Source of the DNA: Rhodeus uyekii
Taxonomy: Eukaryota > Chordata > Actinopteri > Cypriniformes > Acheilognathidae
Reading direction: 5' to 3'
Length of the DNA stretch: 64,000 nt
NCBI GenBank assembly: GCA_037043235.1
Contig: JAWRVZ010000042.1
Coordinates: 1,136,001-1,200,000 of the forward strand
A program made the translations under genes and the position numbers. Each line of letters starts with the position of its first letter. The stretch's first letter is position 1. Shown piece after piece: positions 44,615 to 57,344 of the stretch. Below the pieces are notes generated by a model. That model was not told the DNA's origin. It made no database searches and was given only the letters and a program-made list of their open reading frames with translations.

Positions 44615-44695
44615 CTGAAACTCTAGAACGGTACAACATGGCACTATCAAAGCCACGGTCACGGGTTTGATTACTAGTGAAAATGTAAGCCCTAA
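44615..44695 (+). repeat. tRNA-derived SINE fragment, plus orientation
   Basis: ATGGCACTATCAAAGCCACG followed by GTCACGGGTTTGATTAC matches the A-box and B-box head of the window's SINE family in the opposite orientation to most copies. Confidence 0.5.
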
Positions 44696-44699
44696 AAAG

Positions 44700-45740
44700 A
44701 GCAGAATTTAAACAAAAAATTGAATTAATCAGCTGCATTTTTTTTTAAGTTAACAAGCTCAAAGATTAACTTTATTCCAATTAACAGAAATGTTTAAATA
44801 GTTTTAGATAATGATAATAACCTTGGTCCTAGAGAGGTACATCACCAGGATCTAACCACAATGAGGCATGACATAAATCCAGGGATTTTTCCAGATGAAC
44901 AGCAAAAATTAGCCGGGGAGGAATACGGACATCTTTTGATATGAAGCTTTGGACCTGTAATCCTCTTACAGCTGAAAGAGCTCTGAATTCCTGGACCTGC
45001 AGGAGTAGCCAAGATGAACATTTAAACGGCATCAAAACTTTCCGTTAATATTGTAAAAGACAACCCGAATCTAAAGCATATGAACCCACTGACTTCTAGA
45101 GTTTGTGTCGACAGAGAACTGGGTTATGCGATTACAGCGAATCAGAGATTGGGATTCCTGGATAAACTGTCCTCACTGGCACTGCGCACTGTACATGAGA
45201 TGCATAAAACTAATAAAACAGATGCCATCATAATATCCTACTATGAGATTATTGTATAACAGCGATGGAGCGTGATTTAATCGCCACGTCAAACGTCTAA
45301 AGCACATTCCCTTAATTCCCACAGGAAATCAGGTCTGAATACAGTATCTGTCGGCATGGATCACAGCTACACGTACCTTGAACAACAATGTTGTTACAAT
45401 TGTCACATGCTCTCCGATCTATAGAGCACAACAGTGCCAATCTCCTTTTTCAGCGGCGTTGGTTCCGGAAGTATTTTTCCATTCATTTCCCCCCTAGACT
45501 TTAAAAAAAGTCTTTGTTAGAGAGTTATATGCCATGAACCAAGCCAATCAAATACGAGGTGAATCATAACATAACAAACTTTGATTTGAAGCAAAAAACA
45601 AAGATACAAAAATACAAAAACTATGTACAAAAAATACAATCCCCAGGAAGCATTGAAGAAATATAAAACAACTCATTTAAAAAATGTTCCTTATAAACAG
45701 TATATAAAAACAACATATTTTAAGTTTATTGCAAAATATG

Positions 45741-45745
<5 letters not shown>
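44700..45745. other. Intergenic, nothing identified
   Basis: AT-rich unique-looking sequence. No gene, RNA gene or repeat family recognised. Confidence 0.5.

Positions 45746-45747
<2 letters not shown>

Positions 45748-45797
<50 letters not shown>
45748..45797. repeat. (TA)n microsatellite
   Basis: About 48 bases of alternating TA. A SINE tail fragment (GCAGATTCTTTTATCCAAAT) follows at about 45818-45838. Confidence 0.9.
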
Positions 45798-45804
<7 letters not shown>

Positions 45805-45839
45805 CATTTGTTCATTTAGCAGATTCTTTTATCCAAATC

Positions 45840-47230
45840 GAATCAGAACTTGAGGAATACAGCAAGTAATACGTCATGAAAAGGCAAAAGTACACAAGAA
45901 GTGCTCACAATATAACATTTCAGACAGAGAAAATATGTTGAAATAATGTGTGCAGAAGCAAATACCCTTGTGGCTGACTTTAAAGATTTATAACTTCAAA
46001 ATCAAATTCCCTATAGGGAAAAAATAAATTATGTTTTCACTTCCAGAACCGATAGTTGCACTCCATCCCATTCCTACTCCATCTCATTCCCACTCCATCC
46101 CATTTCCCCTTGGCTCATGAGGTTCATTCTGAGGGGGCTGAACTGTTTTCTGACATTGTCTTTGGTTCATTTCTTGCTATAGTAAATTAAAATCACAATA
46201 TTTCAATTGTTAAACAGCCATGGAGAGCAAAGGAAGACTTTCTGTCCCAAACGACACCCTTGAACACTTGCGGGCTTCCTACGATTCCGCACTTCTGTGA
46301 CGTTTGGAAAATAACAGCACTAAAATGACTCACTGGAAATAAACTGCAAATAAATTTAAAACAAACCAAAATAGTAAAATCAAAATCAACTAAAATCAAA
46401 ACTTCTAGTCTGAATCCATGATTGTATACAGCTATTGTTTTCCAACAGCTACTTGTGGTATTTTATCTCAAATGTGTTTGGTTCGGAACAGTGTAATTTA
46501 TCTCTTTGTGCACAAGGACAAAAGCAGACTGGCATCATCAGCTAATAAATGTGACTCAGATACTGCACACACAGATAAAAAAGGGCTGTGTTACATTTCC
46601 ATCTGAATCACATGACAGCCCGTTCCGCCCTTCCCGACGCATTTGGGAAATTTCCATTCCACCGTTTTAATTTTCTCAAGGTTATGTTCACAGCATCTTT
46701 CTCCCTCTTTGTGTTTTTTATAATTCAATGATCACCCACGGTCTGAAAGAAGACATGATGTTACTGTCCTTTTCTCTAAGTAAATGTAAGAAAAACGCCC
46801 ACACTGGGTCACACTTAAGCCTATTATACTGGACTGTGGATTAACTGTGTCTCTCTTCCTGTTAAATGAGGCCAAAGACATGAACGCCTTGATCAGACGC
46901 TTACTGTGACATTAAGTGACGGCTTGATCAGGATTCATCCCGCCTGTATCAGTCTCATTCTGGGAATCTGTTTCAGCAGCGCCAGTGAAAGCAGAGATTT
47001 AAAGGAACAGTTCACCTAAAAATTAACATGCTGTCATATCAAACATGTTCCCATTGCTCTTCTCCATTCTGTTAAAGAATAAACAAAAACACAAAAAACA
47101 GTGTATATTATAATTCTTTCATAGACAAACATTTCCAGCTAATGAACAATAAAAACATGAATCCATTCTGCTTTAATGAGCTTGAGCAATTCAAGTGGGC
47201 AGACGATAAAACCGCAGCACGAATTATATT
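45840..47230. other. Intergenic, mostly nothing identified
   Basis: No gene seen. Near 46997 the sequence TTTAAAGGAACAGTTCACCT resembles the end of a common cyprinid MITE whose short relative is complete at 56421-56523. Confidence 0.45.
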
Positions 47231-47234
47231 GTCT

Positions 47235-48045
47235 GCTGATGTGCACGCTAATATAGTTATCGTTATAATTCTATTTATTGTTACCGTTATCAATATGTTA
47301 TCGTTACTGGTATAGTTACCGTTATAGTTACCATTGTCGTTATAGTTATAGTTACCATTATCAATATAGTTATCGTTATAGTTACTGTTATACTTATTAT
47401 TACCATTATAGTTATCGTTATAGTTAACATTTTAGTTACCATTATCAATATAGTTATCATTATAGTTACCGTTATCATCACCATTATAGTTACCATTGTC
47501 GTTATAGTTGTAGTTACCATTATCAATATAGTTATCGTTATAGTTACTGTTATAGTTATTGTTACCGTTATAGTTATCATTATAGTTACCGTTATCAATA
47601 TAGTTATCATTATAGTTACCCATATCATTACCGTTACCGTTATCAATCTAGTTATTGCTATAGTTACCATTGTTGTTATTCAAAGATCACATCGTTATAG
47701 TTACCATTATCAATATAGCTATCGTTATAGTTACAGTTATTGTTACCATTATAGTTATCATTATAGTTAACATTATAGTTACCGTTATCAATATAGTTAT
47801 CGTTATTGTTATAGCTACCATTATCATTATGGCTATCATTACTGTTATAGTTACCGTTGTCGTTATAGTTTCCATTATAGTTATAGTTGTCGTTATCAAT
47901 ATAGTTATCATTATAGTTACCGTTATCATTACCGTTATAGTTACCGTTATCAATACAGTTAACGTTATCATTACCGTATAGTTAGTTATCGTTACAGTTA
48001 CCATTATCGTTATAGCTACCGTTATAGTTACTGTTATAGTTATCC
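47235..48045. repeat. Degenerate hexamer satellite (GTTATM / GTTACC family)
   Basis: About 800 bp composed almost wholly of six-base words GTTATC, GTTATA, GTTACC, GTTACT, ATTATC and AATATA. The phase is kept over long runs and interrupted by one unrelated stretch near 47670-47695. A higher-order block (AATATAGTTATCGTTATAGT) recurs many times. Because the unit length is a multiple of three, long open frames arise on both strands; these are not genes. Confidence 0.92.
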
Positions 48046-48389
48046 TTCTTGGTGTGAACAGGCCTTTAGGCTTGTTTTCAGTAAGATTATATTATTTAAA
48101 TAATATATATTTATATATATTTAAAGTTTTCTGAAGCAACATTATGAATTTCTCCTACTGAAAACATTACAGTTGTAGTCCAGTTATTATCTAACCATTG
48201 TTTTCATTTTGAATACCTGTTTGCATATTTTATCGGAATGTCCTTCTTTAAACTATATTATTGAATGTTTTTATTTAGAAAAGTTGTGGACAAAACAGAA
48301 CAGTGTACAAATCACATCAAGATGTACCCAAGCTTTCTTTTTCTTTTTTTTAAAGAAAATGAAATGTGTGTTTATCCTTGCAAAATGCA

Positions 48390-48490
48390 ACTTAAGTGGT
48401 TGCCTGGGTGTTGCTATGCAATTTCCAAGGCGGTACCGCGTTGCTATGTGGTTGTTGTGGTGTTGCTATATGGTCAACAGAGTTCAGGTC
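48390..48490. repeat. GTTGCTATG-type degenerate repeat
   Basis: Short GTTGCTATG/GTTGTTGTGG words repeat (GGTGTTGCTATGCAATTT, CGTTGCTATGTGGTTGTTGT). No other content. Confidence 0.5.
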
Positions 48491-48499
48491 ATGGTTAAA

Positions 48500-50155
48500 C
48501 CACATAAAAAGTAAATAACCCAATTGATTGAAAAATTATTTTCTGTTCTGGGACAGGCTGTGACTGCAGAGGAACATCAGCAGGTGTTGGTCTCTCCAAA
48601 ACAGCAACATACCAAAATATCACTTACGGTGTTAAAAGCATGCCGTGTTCCTGCACGTTGACCGCAAACCCAAACAAATGCTCCATTGGGTATAAGCAGA
48701 CGAGTTTATTACGGTAACGTCGGTCAGAGTTGTGATTTACTGCTGAAACAGGGAGCAGAGAAGGAGATTTTGTGAGTGTTTCATAACAATTCTGTCATTT
48801 TGCACTTGAATGTTAGATGTTTGATTCATGCATTTCATGCACGGGTGCCAAGTGAGATGTTTAACTCTCTAGCTCAGGTGTGAGTTATTGACACGCTCAT
48901 CTAAACAGAGGTTAGAAAGTGAGGAGAGAAACTCAGGGAGGCGTACAGCCAAAAATGATGCCTAAAAAATGTATTACTAAGTGACTTAAAAATAATTAAT
49001 AATAACAATAATTATTATTATTTTAAACTTTACACTGAAAATTACAACTGCATTAAATAATCTTATGAGATTGTTTTAAAAAAATGCAAATAAGAAATGT
49101 TGGAAAGAATAATACTTATAAACATAACACCAGTAGGTGACGACAAGTGATGTCTTAATGAGTGAGTCATTGAGTCATTCATTCAAACGATTCGTTCAAA
49201 CGACTGATTCATTCAAGAATGAAAAAGGGTCATTGAATCTTTGACTCAACCGATTCGTTCAAACGGCCGAATCACTCAGGGATTAAACATGGTTGCTCTA
49301 TGTGAGATGCGCTATGGTTCTTTTCACAGCTGAAACAGAACAAAATCATTCAGTATTTTGTCTAAAATGTATGTGTATATTACATTATACATCATTATCC
49401 AATTTGAATTACCACTTACACTAAATGTACAAAAACGTCTTCTTCATTCTTGCGTTTTAATGATTCCCTCGTTATTTAAGTAAAATTCTCTTTCACTTTC
49501 CCCTATCAGGAAAAGCGTTAATGTCGAGCCCTGTAAAGTTATAAATATACACACATCAAACAAAATGAAAATATTAAAACTTTGCAGGATTTACGATGGT
49601 GAAGTTAAAATACGTCATCATGATCACAGTCTCTGCTAAAGTGGATTAAATGTATTTATTGTAGTTAACGCTAGTTATCGTGAGGAATTTAATGTTTGAA
49701 GCAAATCTAATAATACATGTTAGTAGGTTTTAAAACGATAACTGTTTGTATTTGAACTCTGTTTAATAAATAATAAAAACCAAAAAATCGTGAATCTGAA
49801 GATCTTACTTCAACTTCCCACAGCGCTACACGGTGTATTTAAAAAGAAACGGTAATATTACAGCAAAACCTTACAAAGCATGCCAAAACTCTCATTAAAA
49901 GATGACCTTGCGACTGTTTTCACTGGAGACGGTATAGCGTGCGGGAAAACAGTTGACAGCCCTGTAGACGTCATTCACTGTCCGTTCCTGGAATTCAGAG
50001 CAGCGCCATCCAGTGTTGCCAGTTTGGGCGGCGGAAAAAAATGTATTGGGCTTGTTGATAAAATTTGGGCTGGTTTTTGATGCATAAAAACCCGCCCAAA
50101 TTTCATATAAATGCATATAAATTTCATTAAAACAAACTTAAACCCCTTCAACAAT
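48500..50155. other. Intergenic with degenerate ATTCATTC/CGATTCGTTCAAACG repeat
   Basis: No gene is seen. A cluster of GATTCGTTCAAACG and TGAGTCATTCATTC words occupies about 49155-49290. A related stretch (GAATGATTCAATGACTCACT) occurs at about 26240-26400. Confidence 0.5.
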
Positions 50156-50159
50156 CGTG

Positions 50160-50550
50160 TATAGGTAGGCTACAGTTCCAGGTACAGTTCTGGCATGTCT
50201 CTGTCTACTTCCTGTTTCTTCTCATCATCTTTCAGTGTTTTTCCACTCACCTGTCTCGTCATCGATCAATTCGTCAGTCTTGTCACCTGTATCTTATTCC
50301 CTAATCAGCCCTCGTGTATGTCAACCCTGTGGTTCATTCAGTCTTTGTCCGTTGATGGCCATGTTGTTTGATGTTGTGTTTCTACCTGTGTCCTTTCTTG
50401 TTGGACATTGTTTCTATTTTTGCTCAAGATGTGCCCTCTTTTTTTGTAGTTTTTGAAGTGTCCTTATGAGGTTAATTATTAAAGATATTTCAGTTTAATC
50501 CTTGTTCCGTGGCTTCCTCATCCTCCAACACACAGGCCTGACAGAAGTAC
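50160..50550 (+). mobile_element. Probable solo LTR of a Gypsy-type retrotransposon
   Basis: Contains TCACCTGTCTCGTCATCGAT, TTAATTATTAAAGATATTTC (polyadenylation-like ATTAAA) and ends TTCCTCATCCTCCAACACAC...CTGACAG. The layout resembles known fish Gypsy LTRs. No internal region, primer-binding site or polyprotein is present. Confidence 0.45.
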
Positions 50551-50716
50551 TGACTGATAAATCTTTATTTTGCAATTATATCTTCTATACTTCTCAAAAT
50601 ATGTAATGTATTATTTATTTTTTACATTGTTATTATTTTTTTATTGAGAAATAACAAATTATGACATCAAATTAAAACATTATAAATAAAAAAGTTAGAT
50701 CTCTTTTTCATAATAA

Positions 50717-50758
<42 letters not shown>

Positions 50759-51775
50759 TAAATTAAGAAAATAAAGACGAAAAAAGAAGAAAATGATAGG
50801 TTGCCTTTCTACCCTTTTAATTATATTACTAAAATCATAATTAGTAATAAAGGATATAAAGCGTTTCCAAATATTCTTAAAAACAGACAGTTTACCTTTC
50901 ACGATGTTTGTGATCTTTTCCATTGACAAACAAAAGGACATATTATTGATCCACTGTGCAATATGTGGAATTTCCACTTTCTTCCAATATATAGATAATA
51001 GACCGTTTGCTTATACACATATTAATGTTTATGAGTGTTGCTACATCACATTGTTATTTTTAATCCAAAATAAACACACAATTACAAATAATTAGCTCAA
51101 AGGACAAAGCAACAATAAACAGATGGATGTTGAAATGATGTTCAGCTTCATTCAAAAGTTCCTGAGTCAACCTAACACAACCGTCTGCTGCTCACATGAC
51201 CTGTGCTGTTACTCCAGGTGAAGCATTGTTTATATCAGTTTAACAGCGTGCGTCACGCATCATATTACGTATAAGCAGAGGGTGTGTGTGTGAGATAGAG
51301 AGAGTGCAGGATTCCCTCATGCATGAAGTTCTTGTGGTGTCGAAATCGCCTTAGTCATAGTGATCAAAGCTTGATTTAGGATACGTGTGTGTCCTATTCA
51401 TACATTTACAAAGAATAATTAATATTCATAATTAATGACTGATTCTCTTTAGCTTCAGATTACAGATTTTACATTGGACATCAAGTAGTGCCGCAGCACA
51501 GTGCCAAAATCATTTTTCATACAAAAATAAACAATAACAGCCCACAAATCAAACACAGGTCTAATTCAAATCACCACAGGATAAACACTGTGCTCTTTTC
51601 ACATTTCTGTGGCTCTCAGAAGTGGAAACCATCATAGTTTGGTAAACTTCTAGTGGTGAACAGAAACTACACTTAAAAAAATTTGGCTCTCCCATTTGCA
51701 CCGATAGCAAAAGAAAATATTATTTTATTACATTTTTATTCCATGCAAAGGTAGTAAAGTACAAAGTATACTGTA
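50551..51775. other. Intergenic, no gene seen
   Basis: AT-rich, with a (TA)n tract at about 50723-50750. No recognised repeat otherwise. Confidence 0.5.
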
Positions 51776-51779
51776 TTTA

Positions 51780-51930
51780 TATACATTTATTAGACACTTT
51801 TATCCAAAGCGACTTGCATTGCATTCAAGAAACACATCAACATTCTAATCAGTTCTTGCTTTCCCTGGGAATCGAACCCATGACCTTAGTGTTGCAATTG
51901 CCGCCTCTACTGTTAGAGCCACAGGAAAAG
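51780..51930 (-). repeat. tRNA-derived SINE, best-preserved copy
   Basis: All modules are present: tail (ATTTATTAGACACTTTTATC), CATTCAAGAAACACAT, GGGAATCGAACCCATGACC (inverse B-box), and the A-box side. Suitable as a family reference for this window. Confidence 0.8.
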
Positions 51931-51934
51931 ATTG

Positions 51935-54240
51935 TTAAAGTAATCTATTTCAGTCTCTGTAATTAATTGTGAAATTTACTAGCAAATTCTAAGAATGAAA
52001 ATGTATTAAAAAAACTATTTATGATGTAATAAAGCGTCATCAAAGTCAGTGAAAGAGAGTTTTATTTTCTAGAAGTCTCTAGTGTCTGGATATTTATCCT
52101 CACTTGAAGTGTTTATTTAGTGAAGTCTGGGTTATTTTCTCTGAGCTTGTGTTCATGTGTTCTGACACACCCTGTCAAGGGAGGAACACACTGGTCCTTA
52201 CATGACCTCATGTGTCTCAACACCAACCAAATGTTTGCTCATTTGTGATGTAAATTGAGATTTCATCCTGGCATAGTTCACCCTTTAATGCATGAATATT
52301 TTGCCAATCATTATTACATATTCGAGTCTTTAGCGACCTGGAACTATAACTAACACAGATGGATCTCTAACTGATTTTAGCTGTGTGTTTTGTTTTTTCC
52401 CCCAGCCAGAATCTGGCCCGTATTTGCCATCTCAACTATATTTTCAAAATCTTTTTTAACACCTTTAAAATCAATATTTTGATCGTTGACAACTTCACCA
52501 TTAAGTGACAGTGACAGTAATATTTGGTTGTGTACATTAGGCTACTCGTTCTGCAGTATACAGTTGATTACATTATTGTTGCGCAAAAAAACAAAAAAAC
52601 TTTATTACATTCCTCGGGTCACTAGCGACCCTATACATTTCTTAAAAAAACAAACAAACAGACATTCTGTTATAATTTATTTTTTATTTCTTGTTATGAT
52701 GTTTATAATGAATAGATTGAGGTTGATGAAGGTTAAGGTCTAATGACCTCGTCTCCGGTTGAACTTTAGCAACTGCAGGCAAAAAAGCAACAAAATCATT
52801 CCACGTGACAAAAAAAAAAGCATTTCACTTGCCTAATTAGCTTAAGAGTGGTTTTAATCGGCATCAGAGCTCCGTTTATAATGATTATAGTATGACTAAA
52901 GGTTTTGTGTGAAGATAATAGAGATGAAGGATGTCTTTTTCAGGTCACAATACGGGTGGGGTGCATTTTTCTGCTTTTATTAGACTCATCAAACAACATG
53001 CTGCAATTACTACTTCCAAAGACTTCCAAACATGAAACATGCCCATGAAATGCCACACTTTCATTTCCTGTGTTGGCATGTCCTTTTAAAACAAGTTGGT
53101 ATGGGACGTAAAGGTTCATCCTGGTACCTAGTGCTTGTTCAGACAAGTTTCACAGGACGTCCAAGAGGAATGACCCAATAGCTGAGATTTCCGTGAATGA
53201 GGGCGTTGTCAATCTAGACAGTAATCAGTTGCACAAAAATGCATCTCCTTGTGTGTGTGTTATGGACCAGAAATATCTCAAAACTTGAATCTATGGGCTC
53301 ATTAAGGCTGACTTTACACACCGTTGTGTGTAAGAGAAATGCACAGAAATGCACAGAACTGCCTTTCTGCTCAGTTCTAGCATCAATAGAACATTTCTTC
53401 TCTGATGATGAACAATATTAATATGATCCACAGGCAATTCTGGTGCTCTTTCAGTCTTATGTGATTTTGGACTGACTCTGTAAATACTCTAATGCTGCAG
53501 TAAATCCTCTTATTAATCAACATTAGAGTAAAGTAGGCCTTATGACACAATAAAATACATTCTTTTCATTGTTATAACATTCTCACTCACATTATCTAAT
53601 GTTTAGCTTTTCAACAAACCAAAGCAGGCACTTATTTACATTCCTCAAAATATTCAGATGAGTGTTTTCACTCCATGTCCTCTTTAAAGAACAAAATAAC
53701 ATCTCATGTGACATGCAGATCACATTACAAATGAAACGTAGTTTCACATTTGACATGTGGGTGTTGTTGAGGCGCAAAGAAAACGCAGAAAAAGCTCTAT
53801 ATCTTACTGACATGAGTTGCTTGTTCGGTGAATCATAAAGTGATTTTACTACATGCATGTAAAATAACATTACATTTCTTTAAATATTCTAACGATAAAT
53901 TAAAAAAAAAAAGTTGCATAATTTATATGAATCAGTTCAGATCAAAATCTGTGTAAAGTATATTCACTTTGAAACAAGTTCAGCTGAAGACAAGTGTCAT
54001 TATTCAGCTCAGTTGAGTTTTGTTCTCATCCGATAGTGTCAGTGCAGTAAAACTGACAGTGTTGCTGGATATTAAGTGTTTTTTTTACTCAAATGAGCAT
54101 CATTCTGATGTACAGTGCCAAAAGACTATAAAAGCATCAGCAGAGAGACAGACACGCGACGATCGGCCAGATGTGCTTGTGTGATGGTCTTACATAACCA
54201 GATGTTGACATGATTCACACTGAGCCTGTGACCTGCATCC
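51935..54240. other. Intergenic, no gene seen
   Basis: No coding or RNA gene recognised on either strand across this stretch; short frames lack any family resemblance. Confidence 0.5.
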
Positions 54241-54245
54241 TGAGT

Positions 54246-54380
54246 GACACACACACTCACACACACACACACACTCACACCCTCACACTCTCTCTCTTTC
54301 ACACACACACACACACACACACACGCACTCTCTCTCTCTCTCTTTCACAAACACACTCTCTCTCTCACACACACACATGT
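54246..54380. repeat. (CA)n/(CT)n compound microsatellite
   Basis: Alternating CA runs and CT runs (CACACACTCTCTCTC). Just beyond the inferred 3' end of slc38a4. Confidence 0.9.
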
Positions 54381-55486
54381 ACATCTACTTTTGTGATGAC
54401 ATTCATTCACACAATGCAGTCTCTAGCTCCTAACACTAGATTCTTCTTCCCATCAACATGACAACAGTAACACTTTCTCCCATTAGTTAAAACACAAAGA
54501 GTGACATCGTTTCACATTTCTTTATTTTTCATGTCACAAAATATGGAAACAGCTTCAGTGATACAAAATCCTCTAGTGACGTGGCAACACATGATTGGTC
54601 AAGCTGCAGAAGATCACAGCCGTGCCTCAGACAGAGAAATACTGGGAAATCAAGTTCATTCATAACCGAAATACATGTAAACTGTAACAGTTCATACATT
54701 CAAAGACAATTTTAATGACAATTTTCCTGAAGGAAGAGAGAGGCACAGAGCTGGAACATGTTAACACACTTAAAGTCGACATGAAACAACAATTTACCTC
54801 CAAAAAATTAACTTAAACTAATGTGAGCGCTTGTGTTAAAAACATAACTCTCTCTTATCAACCCATCTGTAAACCGTGGAAGACAAAAAACTGCACAATC
54901 TGATAGTATTCAAATGTTAAACGTGACCAAACGTTCCTCTGTGAGTCTCTCTGTACCATTTCAGCTGCAAACTAATCAAGTAACATACAAAAAAAATTAC
55001 GCAACTCCATTTTTCAGTTCACCATAATAACCATGGAGAAGGAACAATAGAAATACAATGAATTTTCTACAAATTTACAAAAGAAAATGGCATGAGGTGC
55101 TCTAAAATATAATACTAAAACTCTACTGGTGAACATCTGATGTGTCGTCCCTTTAAAAAAAAAAAAACACTATTTACAAACCATATACAATGTCCAAAAA
55201 GACCATGTTTGTGATTTAAAACATGCAAAAATATCATATCATTTCATTTGAAATATTTGCTTTATGAGTAAGTAGATCACCAATGGATCTTTAAATATCG
55301 TCCACTTTGGCTGAACCGGCGCACTCAGAAACCCGTCGTTTCTGCACGGATGGAGACCGTCTCGGTTCTGTAAACGTCGTTGATTTTCTCCAGCAAGGCA
55401 GTGTATTCAGATACAGCACAGAAAGATGGCAAAGGCACAATTTTGGATTGACAGTACAAGTTGATTTGCTCACGGACCAAATTCTG

Positions 55487-56024
55487 TTAGAAAGGATCTA
55501 TTATGCCCTTTCACAAAACTCTTGTGTTTGTCTCCACTAGAGCAGGTTTTCCTGCTTAAATGTTGATTATTTCCCCATATTCTCATGGTTGCGGCTCGTC
55601 TCTTCCCAGTCTGTCAGAAACGCTCTGTTTAGTTCCTGTCTCTATGAAGCCCCTCCTTCTAAAAAGCACACTGTGCTCTGATTGGTCGGCTGGATTGGTG
55701 TGTTGTTATTGATCGGGCGCTTCCAATGTGTTTGAAAAATGCCCCTCCCCTTTTAACACCACTAACTAACTCAAACCCGCCCCTTTCAACACACTCCAAT
55801 GTAACTCAAGCCCCGCCCCTTTATTCTGCATATAAATTACTATAATGAGGAATATTGTGAGTGTTTGTTCTCGGAAGAAACTCAAGACTCAATGGAGGCG
55901 TTTCAGGAGTTCAGAAACACTGACACTGATATAGAGAAGAACTGCAGCTTTTTCATGATCAAACAGCAACATCACACACTAAAGAGAGATGAATGTGGGG
56001 AAAATAATAATAGGTGCTCTTTAA
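55487..56024 (+). mobile_element. TTAA-flanked MITE, complete copy within slc38a4 3' UTR
   Basis: The 538-bp element is related to 34383-34833 but in the opposite orientation. The right end GGTGCTCTTTAA keeps the TTAA; the left end has TTAG. In plus orientation it shows CTGATTGGTCGG and GGATTGGTG (inverse CCAAT), then CCCCGCCCC and CATATAAATT in promoter-like order. Confidence 0.8.
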
Positions 56025-56420
56025 CATAAGGTCAGGTCCTGCATGTGATTTAGCTGTAATTATTGAGTCAGCAGGCAAACGTATTCTCATAAAAACATAG
56101 CACTGCCCGTTTGGCATGGCATTCAGCGGTTCAAACATCTCAAAGCACATAAGGAGATTGAGATGCAAGAAAGAGACTGAGACTGTTCATGAGACCCAAC
56201 ATTCAGTTCACTCACTGAGCTTAAAGACCCTCTAAATGAAGTCAGAAATCTCATTACGACCTGGTTCAGCTGTGCAGATCAGGTTTCATGCATCAGTTTG
56301 AGTGGAAAAAGTGGAGCTTTTGTGGACCAACTGTTCGCACAACCTTTCATTTTGGTACAAAAATTTGATAATTGGACCTTTTCCCCCTCTCAAAGAGGAA
56401 ATATAATTCAGACGATAGTA

Positions 56421-56523
56421 TTAAAGAAATATTTCACTCAAAAGTGAAAATTATCATCATTTACATCATTAACAAAGAAGAAAATGACTGAAATTTCATC
56501 TTTGAGTGAACTATTCCTTTAAA
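56421..56523. mobile_element. 103-bp MITE with TTAA ends
   Basis: The left end TTAAAGAAATATTTCACTCA is inverted at the right end (inverse TTAAAGGAATAGTTCACTCA). Two or three mismatches in 22. No coding capacity. It lies in the inferred slc38a4 3' UTR. Confidence 0.75.
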
Positions 56524-56846
56524 AACACAAGAAACAAACTATCAATGGCCAATAAAGTCAGCTAATGAAGTCAAACGTGATTCTAAAAACATGTCCAGAA
56601 GTGCTTCTTTGATGAACTCATCTGGCCAACTCTCTCTGTCTCTCCATCTTTCACATCAGCTTCATAACGACCTGCATGAATTCACCTCCACATCTATCTG
56701 AGAATCACAAACGCAGCGATCCGAGTGCAGAGAAAACACACAGGAGACCTTAAAAACAACAGACGAGGGCTATGAGAGGGAGAGAGAGGCGGTGAGAACT
56801 GAAGGTCCGTGTTCTGAGATGATCTCCGGGATGAAGCGGCTCCAGG

Positions 56847-57287
56847 TTAGTGAGCACCTTTAGAGCCGGGCGGGTTGTAGATCCAGTCCAAGGCGATGAG
56901 AGACAAACTGCCAATCATGAAGAAGATCCCGACCACCAGGAAAACGGCTGCCTGTAGATGATAGAACATAATGTAATATAATACAATATGCTGACCATAA
57001 AGAAAATAATAAGGTAATATAATTTAAGAAAATAATATGAAGATGCCAACCATGCACACATACATTATATATACATGTATATATAAACATTTTTAAATAT
57101 ATATTTTATTATATAACACTATATATCTATATACACACACATACATATAATTATATACATAGTGTTATATAGTAAAATATATGAAGATGCCAACCACCAG
57201 AAACTATACATTCATATTTTTTTATGTGTCTCTAATGTATATATGCATCTCTAACATGTCATAGTGTATATATACACACACATATAC

Positions 57288-57344
<57 letters not shown>

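Larger units (their letters stand above)
54505..56846 (-). other. slc38a4: slc38a4 3' UTR, containing two MITEs
   Basis: Runs from the TAA at 56847-56849 to a minus-strand AATAAA at 54521-54526. It contains a TTAA-type MITE (55487-56024) and a 103-bp MITE (56421-56523). Extent inferred. Confidence 0.5.

Noticed and set aside
47290..48004. Long open frames on both strands (Thr/Ile/Val-rich and Asn/Tyr-rich) suggesting a gene.
   Set aside because: They are by-products of a six-base repeat whose period keeps all frames free of stops; no start context, splice signals or family resemblance.
54126..54461. Frames rich in Thr-His or Cys-Val around 54.2 kb.
   Set aside because: Translations of the (CA)n/(CT)n microsatellite.
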